Source: Sphingomonas jeddahensis
GTDB lineage: Bacteria; Pseudomonadota; Alphaproteobacteria; Sphingomonadales; Sphingomonadaceae
Assembly (NCBI RefSeq): GCF_001981525.1
Contig: NZ_MPSB01000003.1
Coordinates: 62,001 to 126,000 of the forward strand
Direction: 5' to 3'
DNA length: 64,000 bases
Shown here: in pieces, positions 49,546 to 57,173 of the stretch
Numbering within the stretch: position 1 is the first letter of the stretch
Layout: every line of letters starts with the position of its first letter
The notes under the pieces: generated by a model
What the model was told of the DNA's origin: nothing
Databases searched by the model: none
What the model saw: the letters and a program-made list of their open reading frames with translations, nothing else
Made by a program: the position numbers and the translations under genes

Positions 49546-50274
49546 ATGGATCGCCGCGTTTACGATCGCATGGCCGAGCATGATTCCACCCATTGGTGGT
49601 ATCGCGCGCGCCGGGACATCCTCGCCGACTATCTGACGCGCGAGGGCAAGCTCCCGAAGCAGGCGCGCATTCTGGAGATCGGCTGCGGCACCGGGCACAA
49701 TCTCCCGATGCTGGCGCGGTTTGGCACCGTGGACGCGATCGAGATCGACCCTGCGGCGCGCGGCATCGCCAGCCAGCGACTTGGCAAACCAGTCGGCGAG
49801 GCGCCGCTGCCCGGTCTCCCGGGCGTGCCGGACAGCCACTATGATCTGATCGCCGTGCTCGACGTTGTCGAGCATATCGAGGACGATGTGGCGGCACTGC
49901 GTGCGATGCGCGTGCGGTTGGCGCCAGGCGGCAAGATCCTGATCACCGTTCCGGCGCACCAATGGATGTGGAGCGCGCATGATGTGGTGAACCACCATCA
50001 CCGCCGTTATTCCAAGGCGACGCTGGTGAAGGGGATCGAGGCGGCGGGTCTCCGGCCGCGCAAGCTCGGCTATTTCAACTCGCTCCTGTTCCCCCTCGCG
50101 GCAGGCGCGCGGGTGGCAGGACGGATCACCGGCCGTGACGATAGCGACGACACTCCGCCGCCGCGGCTGGTGAACAAGCTGTTTGAAGGAATTTTCCGTC
50201 TTGAGCGGCACCTGGTCGGACGAGTGCCCATGCCGCCGGGCGTGTCGATCGTGACCTTGGCGGAGCCAGCCTGA
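49546..50274 (+). CDS. Class I SAM-dependent methyltransferase
   Basis: The 242-residue product has the SAM-binding loop ILEIGCGTGHNLPML, the acidic strand end VDAIEIDP, and motif YDLIAVLDVVEHIEDD, followed by the post-core HDVVNHHHRRYSKATLVKGI. This pattern is common in methyltransferases next to GtrA and GT2 genes in glycan or lipid clusters. The acceptor is unknown. It follows gtrA by one base and is probably co-transcribed. Confidence 0.88.
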   Translation: MDRRVYDRMAEHDSTHWWYRARRDILADYLTREGKLPKQARILEIGCGTGHNLPMLARFGTVDAIEIDPAARGIASQRLGKPVGEAPLPGLPGVPDSHYDLIAVLDVVEHIEDDVAALRAMRVRLAPGGKILITVPAHQWMWSAHDVVNHHHRRYSKATLVKGIEAAGLRPRKLGYFNSLLFPLAAGARVAGRITGRDDSDDTPPPRLVNKLFEGIFRLERHLVGRVPMPPGVSIVTLAEPA

Positions 50275-50320
50275 CCGCTCCGGAACGGAGGCGCAGGAAG
50301 TTCCGCCTCCACCTATCTTC

Positions 50321-50416
50321 GGTCGCCCCGGTCTTGCGCCGGGTCCAGTGATCCGCGAACCAAGAGGTGTGTGGGGCACGCCGCACCGTGGATGCCGGAC
50401 AAGCCCGGCATGACGG
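50321..50416. repeat. Family D inverted repeat between convergent genes
   Basis: GGTCGCCCCGGTCTTGCGCC (50321-50340) faces GGATGCCGGACAAGCCCGGC (50391-50410). It fills most of the spacer between the methyltransferase and the GT2 gene. Confidence 0.75.
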
Positions 50417-50472
50417 AGGCTAACGGACGGGCACGTTCGCACTTGAAGGTGGCAGCGTTAATGGCCGGAGCC

Positions 50473-51489
50473 TTACCGCCGCTCTTCGCCGGCGATCTCG
50501 CTCTCCGGGATGCGCGTTCGCTCGGCCTGAAACCCCAAAGTCGTGCACCGGTGCACCGTCCCGGCGATGTCGGCGACCAGATACAGCGGTCGGCGCTTCG
50601 ATTCGATATATAGCCGACCAATATACTCGCCGATCATTCCCAGCACGAACATCTGCACGGAACTCAGCACCGTCACCACCAGCATGGTCGATGTCCAGCC
50701 CTGCACCGGGTCGCCCTCGAAATAGCCCCAGGCGATGTAGAACAGCAGCAGCAATGACAGGCCCGCCAGCGCCACCGACGCATGGCTGGCGAAGCGCAAA
50801 GGCGCGGTCGAGAAGCCGGTCACCGCATCAAGCGCGAGGCGCAGCATCTTGGACAGCGGGTAGTTCGTCTCCCCCGCGTGCCGTTCCGCACGATCATAAG
50901 GGAAGGGCACCTGCCGGAACCCGACCCACGCCACCATGCCGCGGATGAATCGCGCCTGCTCCGGCAGCGACAGCAAGGCGTCCAGCGCGCGGCGGCTCAT
51001 CAGTCGGAAATCGCCGGTGTCGAGCGGAATCGGCGTGTCAGTCAACCGATCGAGGAGCCGGTAGAAGGCGGCGGCCGTCACCTTCTTGAATAACGTTTCG
51101 CCGGCACGCTTACGGCGCACGGCATAGACCACGTCGGCGTCCTCGCGCGTCATCGTCTCGCACATGTCGGCCAGCAGTTCGGGCGGATCCTGAAGATCGG
51201 CATCGATAATCAGGATCTGCTCGCCCGAACACAGGTCCAGTCCGGCGGTCAGCGCCAACTGATGGCCGTGATTGCGCGACAGGTTGATCGCCACCAGCCG
51301 CGGATCGGCGCTGGCGAGAAACTGCATGATCCGCCAGCTGTCGTCGCGCGAGCCGTCATTGATCAGCACGATCTCATGATCGTCGCCCGCTACGGACTTT
51401 GCGACGGCTGACACGCGCTTGTGAAGCAGCGGCAGGCTAGCCGCTTCGTTGTAGCAGGGGATGACGATGGAAAGCGCGGGACGATGCAT
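50473..51489 (-). CDS. Membrane-anchored family 2 glycosyltransferase (DPM/ArnC/GtrB-like)
   Basis: This enzyme class moves a sugar from a nucleotide donor to polyprenyl phosphate. The 338-residue product has the GT2 start LSIVIPCYNEAASLPLL, VLINDGSRDDSW, the catalytic DADLQDPPELL, and FRLMSRRALDALLSLPEQ, then two C-terminal membrane spans (about 230-255 and 268-293) and GEYIGRLYIESKRRPLY. With GtrA and the GT-C-like protein nearby, it suggests a three-component route: charge the lipid, flip it, transfer the sugar. The sugar is unknown. Confidence 0.92.
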   Translation of the reverse strand: MHRPALSIVIPCYNEAASLPLLHKRVSAVAKSVAGDDHEIVLINDGSRDDSWRIMQFLASADPRLVAINLSRNHGHQLALTAGLDLCSGEQILIIDADLQDPPELLADMCETMTREDADVVYAVRRKRAGETLFKKVTAAAFYRLLDRLTDTPIPLDTGDFRLMSRRALDALLSLPEQARFIRGMVAWVGFRQVPFPYDRAERHAGETNYPLSKMLRLALDAVTGFSTAPLRFASHASVALAGLSLLLLFYIAWGYFEGDPVQGWTSTMLVVTVLSSVQMFVLGMIGEYIGRLYIESKRRPLYLVADIAGTVHRCTTLGFQAERTRIPESEIAGEERR

Positions 51490-51510
51490 CCGCGCGCCGT
51501 TACAGGATGC

Positions 51511-52950
51511 TCAGCCGGCCGTCACGATCTTGACGAGCATTCCCGGACTCAGCCGGGCATTCGCTTCGAGCCCGTTGAGCGTCAGGAAGCGATCACGCTG
51601 AAAATCGTCATAGGCCATCCGGCGCGAAACGCTGTCGATCGTGTCGCCGGCCTTTATCGTGACGATGCGCAGCCGCTTGCCGCGAATTTCGCCGGCTTCC
51701 GCAGCGGAGATCGGCGCGACACTGGCGATCAGGCTGTTGAACGGCGCAATGCCCCGTCCCGCGGGCGTGATGATCGTCCAGAAATAGGTCGCGGTCGGGA
51801 AGCGATAAGCGACCAGGCTGGCATCGACCGCCTGCCCATTCGCATTCGCCCGTATCGTCGACCAGGCATATTCGATCCCATTTGCGCGGCCAGTCTGCGC
51901 GACCGGCGCGGTGTTTGCGCCGAGCGTGCGAAACTGCTGCGTGATGAAGGCGGGTAGATCGCTGGTTGCCGCGGCAGCCTTGAACTGGGCCTGCCCGCCG
52001 GAACCTACCACGGTCACCGCATTGCTGCCATTGGCGAGTCGGTAGCCGGTCGGCGCCGTGAAGCGCAGCCGCATGACCGGATGGCGAAACGTCTGGTCGT
52101 CGATCACGCCCCGGCTTGGATCGTCGTCATAGACCAGCCCATCCAGCCGGCGGAGAAATACCGTATCCTGTACCACCGGCGATGCCGGGCGCCCGGTTTG
52201 CTGCGCCAACTGACGCGCCCGGATTACCCGCTCGCGGCTGTTGGGGTGGGTCGATGCCCAGCCCGGCACCGCATTGGCATCCTGCCCCGAAACACGCGCC
52301 GTAAGGCTGCTCGCTGCACCGAGTTGTTCGAGCATGTCGCTGGCGGCATAAGGATTGTAGCCGGCGGCCGCGATGTAACGCACCCCGAGCGCATCCGCGG
52401 CATATTCCTGATCGCGACCATATTTCAGCGTGTAGAGTTGGGCCACGTTGCGCGCTCCGGCACTGGCCAGCCGCCCAAATGTGCTGTTACCGGCGACGGC
52501 GCCGACCACCCCGGCGAGCACGGAGCCGATGCTGGAGGTGCGCTGTCGCCCTGCCGAATGCCGCGCGGCGACATGGCCCACCTCATGCCCCATCACACTT
52601 GCCAGCTCCGCCTCGCTGTTCATCAGCGCCAGCAACTGCCGAGTGACGTAGATATAGCCGCCCGGGATGGCGAAAGCATTCTCGACCGGCGAGTTGAGCA
52701 AGGCGACGGTGAAGTCACCTTGCGCGTTCGACAGGCCCGATTGCACCGCGACGCGCTTGCCCACCTGCTCCACATATGCCGCCTGTGGGCCGTTATATCT
52801 GCCGCCAAACTCCGCCAGCAGCTGCGGATTAGCTTGCGCGCCCTGCGCCTTGTCGCTCGCTGAGATCGATCGGGCCTGCGCGATTACGGGGGAGGGCACT
52901 GCGATCGCCGCGGCTGGCAGGAGGAGGGCGGCGGCGAACGGTCGTATCAT
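51511..52950 (-). CDS. Secreted M48 metalloprotease with C-terminal LysM-like domain
   Basis: The 479-residue product has a signal peptide (about 1-25, ending PVIAQA), an M48 domain with HEVGH at 122-126 (ASVMGHEVGHVAARHSAG) and the third-ligand Glu in GRDQEYAADALGVRYI, a central beta-rich part, and a C-terminal LysM-like segment (IVTIKAGDTIDSVSRRMAYD, LNGLEANARLSPGMLVKIV) that would bind peptidoglycan. It is likely a periplasmic quality-control or cell-wall-associated protease. A second M48 gene lies at 55699-57081, with different accessory domains (TPR). Confidence 0.9.
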   Translation of the reverse strand: MIRPFAAALLLPAAAIAVPSPVIAQARSISASDKAQGAQANPQLLAEFGGRYNGPQAAYVEQVGKRVAVQSGLSNAQGDFTVALLNSPVENAFAIPGGYIYVTRQLLALMNSEAELASVMGHEVGHVAARHSAGRQRTSSIGSVLAGVVGAVAGNSTFGRLASAGARNVAQLYTLKYGRDQEYAADALGVRYIAAAGYNPYAASDMLEQLGAASSLTARVSGQDANAVPGWASTHPNSRERVIRARQLAQQTGRPASPVVQDTVFLRRLDGLVYDDDPSRGVIDDQTFRHPVMRLRFTAPTGYRLANGSNAVTVVGSGGQAQFKAAAATSDLPAFITQQFRTLGANTAPVAQTGRANGIEYAWSTIRANANGQAVDASLVAYRFPTATYFWTIITPAGRGIAPFNSLIASVAPISAAEAGEIRGKRLRIVTIKAGDTIDSVSRRMAYDDFQRDRFLTLNGLEANARLSPGMLVKIVTAG

Positions 52951-53028
52951 CGGCTAGAGAGCTCCCTTTTGCCCACCTACGCCGTTGCCGGTGACACGGT
53001 TCCGTTACCCCGCCGATTCTTGAAGCGC

Positions 53029-54846
53029 CTAGACCGCGCGCGCCTGCTCCTCCACTAACCGCTCGAAGATCGTCAGCGGCACCGCCCCAAATTGCAGCAC
53101 TTCGTGGAACTGCTTCAGATCGAAGCGATCACCGCGGATCTTCTGCGCAGTCTCCCGTGCCCGCGTCCAGGCGGCGTGCCCGACCTTGTAGCTGCACGCC
53201 TGCCCCGGCATCGTGCAATAACGCTCGACTTCGCGCTGAGAGCGTGGGCGCGCGAAACCGACGGTCCGGACCATGTAATCGGTCGCTTGATCGCGGGTCC
53301 ACCGCTTGGTGTGAAGCCCGGTGTCGATCACCAGCCGTGCAGCGCGAAACAGATAGCTTTGCAGGAAGCCTGCCCGTTCTAGATCGTTGGCATAGCCGCC
53401 AAGCTCGTCCGCCAGACTTTCGGCGTAAAGCGCCCAGCCTTCCGTATAACCGCTGAAGAACGACAGGTTGCGCAACAGCGGCTGCGGCGCTTTTTGTGCA
53501 ATCGAGATCTGCAAGTGATGTCCCGGCACGCCCTCGTGGTAGGTCAGGCTCGGCAGCGAATATTTTGGCCAGTCGCCAACGCTCTTGAGGTTGATCCAGT
53601 AAATCGCCGGCCGCGAGCCGTCGAGCGCAGCGCGGTTGTAGTAGCCGTTTGAGGCACCGTCCTGGATCTCGGCCGGCACCGCACGGATGTCGAGCGGCTC
53701 GCTGGGCGGATTGATGATGATCTGCCCGAGCTTGGCGGTCATTGCCGCATTACCCTCATTCAGGCTCTTGATCAGCGCCGCCCGGCCCTCCGCCGTGTCA
53801 GGGTAGAGCTGGTCCGGCCGGACGTTTAGCGCATTCAGACGCTCGCCGACGTTCCCTTGAGTCAGCCCCTGCTTCTTCAGGATTGTATCGAGTTGGGCAC
53901 TGATCTCCGCCACTTGGTCGAGACCCATCTTGTGGACCTCCTCGGGCGTGTACTTGGTGGTCGTCGCCTGCTCGAGTGCCGCAGCGTAGAGAGCATCGCC
54001 CTGAGGTACGTCCCAGATGCCGGCGGAACTGCGTGCCTTTGTCCGCAGCGCCTTCACCAACGCGATTTGGCGGTCAAGGGCAGGGTAAACATCGCCCTCT
54101 ACGATCCTGGCGGCGCGTGCCTGCCAATCGCCGGCGATGTTCTTGGCCGCGGCGCGCTCGGCGACAGATTTTGCGAGCCCGCTGCTGGCCGCGCTGGGTT
54201 CGCGCAGCTTGACCATCTGGCCGAGCGCCAGATCGAGCGAGAAGTCGGGCGCGAGATAGCCGCGCGATGCTTCTTCCTTCTGGTCGGCGCTATCTTCGTC
54301 GAGCCGCCGGGCGAAAGCAGAGAGCCGGTCGAGATAGGCCTCGCAATCCTCGGCATTGTTGATCGTGTGCGCCGAATTCAGGAAGTCCGGCGTCGAGAAA
54401 TACGAACCGCCCTGCTGAGTAATGGTGAACGGCCGCTGCACCCCTTCTAGCTTGAACTGGTCGTAGGGCAGTGCCCGGCTTTCGAGCGAGTAGAGGATAA
54501 CTTCGCGATCCAGCTTCGACCGAGCGGAGAGCGGCGCGGAATCGACCGCTCGGATCATCGCAATGGCCTGCTTCAGCTCGGCACGCGCGGCCGCCTTGCC
54601 CGCCGGCGATTCATCCGACAGCTTGTGCTTCAACGCTGCATTGGCGCCCTTGTCCATGCCCAGCGATGTCGCGAGCTCGGGCGCGCGTTGCAGCGTCTTG
54701 GCGAAGACCTGATCGAACAGCACATTCAGCTTGGCATCCGCTGGGTTTGCCGACGCGGCGGCCGTCGTCTGCGCCCGGAGCGCCTCGGGGATCAGCGCAA
54801 AGGCGGACGCGGCGGTGGCGGAGGTAAGGAAGGAACGGCGATCCAA
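53029..54846 (-). CDS. DUF885 family peptidase-like protein with Tat signal
   Basis: The 605-residue product starts with a twin-arginine signal, DRRSFLTSATAASAFAL, so it is probably exported folded through Tat. The DUF885 domain has the zinc-peptidase-like motif YHEGVPGHHLQ near residue 435 and FFSGYTEGWALYAESLADEL after it. Family members are thought to be metallopeptidases (M32/M3-like folds); substrates are unknown. It lies between two protease/thioredoxin genes on the same strand, with 133 bases to the DsbA-like stop. Confidence 0.87.
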   Translation of the reverse strand: MDRRSFLTSATAASAFALIPEALRAQTTAAASANPADAKLNVLFDQVFAKTLQRAPELATSLGMDKGANAALKHKLSDESPAGKAAARAELKQAIAMIRAVDSAPLSARSKLDREVILYSLESRALPYDQFKLEGVQRPFTITQQGGSYFSTPDFLNSAHTINNAEDCEAYLDRLSAFARRLDEDSADQKEEASRGYLAPDFSLDLALGQMVKLREPSAASSGLAKSVAERAAAKNIAGDWQARAARIVEGDVYPALDRQIALVKALRTKARSSAGIWDVPQGDALYAAALEQATTTKYTPEEVHKMGLDQVAEISAQLDTILKKQGLTQGNVGERLNALNVRPDQLYPDTAEGRAALIKSLNEGNAAMTAKLGQIIINPPSEPLDIRAVPAEIQDGASNGYYNRAALDGSRPAIYWINLKSVGDWPKYSLPSLTYHEGVPGHHLQISIAQKAPQPLLRNLSFFSGYTEGWALYAESLADELGGYANDLERAGFLQSYLFRAARLVIDTGLHTKRWTRDQATDYMVRTVGFARPRSQREVERYCTMPGQACSYKVGHAAWTRARETAQKIRGDRFDLKQFHEVLQFGAVPLTIFERLVEEQARAV

Positions 54847-54979
54847 GGGCTTGTTGCCTTTCGTTGGTGGTCTGGCACGATCCTAGACACGGCAGTGATG
54901 ATGTCGCAAGTAGGTCTCGCCAACCGGGGACGGCTGTCCACCGGATGGTCCATCAGCCGCCAAATGGAAGCTCGACCAA

Positions 54980-55702
54980 CTACTTCGTTTTGGCGCGGGC
55001 GGCAGCGATCGCTTCCTGCAAGCGATCGTATGGAAGCGCACCGGAGAGCACGCGATCGCCGACCACCCATGCCGGCGTGCCGCTGATGCCGAGCTTGGTG
55101 GCAATTCCGATATTGCCGGCGATCTCGGTGTCGGCATCCTCGGGAACCTTCGACAGATCCACGCCGGTATGCTTGGCAGTGGCGGCGATCGTCTCCGCGC
55201 TGACCGGCCCAGCCGCATAGAGTGCATCGTGGAACGCCGCGAACTTGCCCTGGTCCGCGGCCGCCAGCGACGCGCGAGCGGCATCACGGCTTTCCTCGGC
55301 GAGGATCGGCAACTCGCGGAACACTACGCGCAGCTTGGGATCGGCCTTCACCAATTGCTCGATCACGGGCAAACTCGCGCGGCAATAGCCGCAATTATAA
55401 TCAAAGAACTCGACCAACGTGACGTCCCCGTTCGGGTTGCCCATCACTGCACCTTTGTACGGCGCTTCGATCCGCGAGCGGTCCGCCGCGATCGCGCGGC
55501 CGCTTTCGCGCTCCTGCAGCCGCTGCATGGCCTGCGGGATCAATTCTGGGTTGGCGAGCACATAATCGCGCACAACCTGTTCGATCCGGGTCTGGTCAGC
55601 ACCGGAAAGCTCCCCGGTCGCGGCGCGCTCGGCCAGCCACATGCCGCCGGCGCCGAACACCGCCCCAAGCAGGACAAGAAGCAGCAAGTGAAAGCGGGTC
55701 AT
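54980..55702 (-). CDS. DsbA-family thiol:disulfide oxidoreductase (Com1/BdbD-like)
   Basis: The 240-residue product has an N-terminal membrane anchor (LLLLVLLGAVFGAGGMWLA, about 6-24), a helical ScsC-like N-domain, and a thioredoxin fold with C104-G-Y-C107 in EFFDYNCGYCRAS and cis-Pro in GISGTPAWVVGD. The extra helix with a Gln/Arg-rich segment (NPELIPQAMQRLQERES) is typical of Com1-type proteins, which may isomerise disulfides. ATG 55702 overlaps the stop of the upstream M48 gene (ATGA), so the two are probably co-translated; an upstream in-frame start lies inside that gene. Confidence 0.9.
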   Translation of the reverse strand: MTRFHLLLLVLLGAVFGAGGMWLAERAATGELSGADQTRIEQVVRDYVLANPELIPQAMQRLQERESGRAIAADRSRIEAPYKGAVMGNPNGDVTLVEFFDYNCGYCRASLPVIEQLVKADPKLRVVFRELPILAEESRDAARASLAAADQGKFAAFHDALYAAGPVSAETIAATAKHTGVDLSKVPEDADTEIAGNIGIATKLGISGTPAWVVGDRVLSGALPYDRLQEAIAAARAKTK

Positions 55703-57081
55703 CGGCGCTTGCGCTTGCCGTCTTCGAGCGCGTGGCGTGAGGTCATCGAAATATCCTGTGCCCGGATCCAATCCGGTGTGTTCTGCGGGATACCGGCCAT
55801 TGCATAGCCGGCGCTGATCGCTGCGGTGCGATCGTCGCCCATCATCGCGGCGCGTTCGGCCGTAGCGAGCGCCGCCCGGGCGCCGTCGCCGGTACGATCA
55901 TAAACGGTGCCCAGCTGCTGCCAGGCGAACGGATTCTGGTCGTCCCGCGCCACAGCGATGCGCAACACCTGCTCCGCTTCTTTCAGATTCGCCTTGTCCT
56001 CGGTCGCGATCAGCGCATGGCCGAAGGTGGTCGCGATCAGCGGATTGCTGCGCGAGCCCTGCGTCGCGGCACGAAGCGGAGCGAGCGCCGCCTGCGGCTT
56101 GCCGCCTTCAAGCAGGATCTGGCCCATGATCTCGAGGAAAAAAGGATCCTCGGGCTTCGCCTTCACCAATGCCGCCGCTTCGGCGTCGGCCTTCTGCGGA
56201 TACCCGCTGCGGTGATAGGCATAGGCACGGGCGTAATGCCCCTCGATCGTCTGGTCGCTTTCCGGATATTTCTGCAGCGCCTGCTGCGGCGGCAGGAGAT
56301 AGCCGTCGAGCTTCGCCTGCACGCGCTTGAACCGCGTCTCCCAATCCTGGTTGAGCGGCTTGTTCCACGACGGCGCCGCTTGCAGCGTCTCGGAAATGGC
56401 AGCCACGCGCTCGGACGACACCGGATGGCTGAGCATATACTCGACCTTCCGAGTGATGCCGTAGCGATATTCCATCTGCTGCATCGTCTTGAAGAAGTTC
56501 AGATATCCCTTGCCGGTGATGCCCGCGCCAATGAGATATTTGGTGCCCGCCGCGTCGGTGGATGCTTCCTGCTGGCGCGAGAAGGCGAGATATTTGCCCA
56601 TCGCGGCCTGCTGCCCCGCGGCGAGCACGCCGGCACCTGCCTCGCCAGCGCCGGCGGCCATGGCGGCGAGGCCAAGCACCATCGACAGGATGGTGATGCC
56701 GGTCGCTTCCTGCGCGCCGCGGCCCGACAGCGACACATGGCCGCCGGTGATGTGGCCGAGTTCGTGCGCGATCACGCCCTGCACTTCGTTGGCGCTCTTG
56801 GCGGCCTGCAACGTGCCGGAGTGCATGTAGACGATCTGCCCGCCCGCGACGAAGGCGTTGATCGAATCATCGTTGATCAGGACCACGCGGACGTCGTTGG
56901 GGCGCAGCCCCGCGGCGGTGATCAGCGGTGCCGCCATGTCGGCGAGCAGCATCTCCGTTTCCGCATCGCGCAGGATCGACTGCGCCTTTGCGGGCTGCGC
57001 CCAAGCCAGGCAGGTGAGTGTGGCAACCGCGACAAAGCGGACGGCTGGGCGGCGGAGCGGCATTGGCTTACCGCGCGCCAT
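55699..57081 (-). CDS. BepA-like periplasmic M48 protease with TPR repeats
   Basis: BepA (YfgC) removes or matures stalled outer-membrane proteins such as LptD at the Bam complex. The 460-residue product has a signal peptide (about 1-33), the M48 site HELGH (106-110 in GVIAHELGHITGGHVSL), the Glu ligand in SRQQEASTDAAGTKYL, and C-terminal TPR helices (AYAYHRSGYPQKADAEAAAL, WQQLGTVYDRTGDGARAALA). LptD needs correct disulfides, so coupling to the DsbA-like gene through ATGA makes functional sense. ATG 57063 is an alternative start. Confidence 0.9.
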   Translation of the reverse strand: MARGKPMPLRRPAVRFVAVATLTCLAWAQPAKAQSILRDAETEMLLADMAAPLITAAGLRPNDVRVVLINDDSINAFVAGGQIVYMHSGTLQAAKSANEVQGVIAHELGHITGGHVSLSGRGAQEATGITILSMVLGLAAMAAGAGEAGAGVLAAGQQAAMGKYLAFSRQQEASTDAAGTKYLIGAGITGKGYLNFFKTMQQMEYRYGITRKVEYMLSHPVSSERVAAISETLQAAPSWNKPLNQDWETRFKRVQAKLDGYLLPPQQALQKYPESDQTIEGHYARAYAYHRSGYPQKADAEAAALVKAKPEDPFFLEIMGQILLEGGKPQAALAPLRAATQGSRSNPLIATTFGHALIATEDKANLKEAEQVLRIAVARDDQNPFAWQQLGTVYDRTGDGARAALATAERAAMMGDDRTAAISAGYAMAGIPQNTPDWIRAQDISMTSRHALEDGKRKRR

Positions 57082-57173
57082 TTGGTCGACGGTGAAGGAA
57101 CATGCGCCGGACCCAGCACGACGGCGGCTGAACCACCGCTGAAGCCCGGCGCATTTCTATCACTCAGCGGCCC

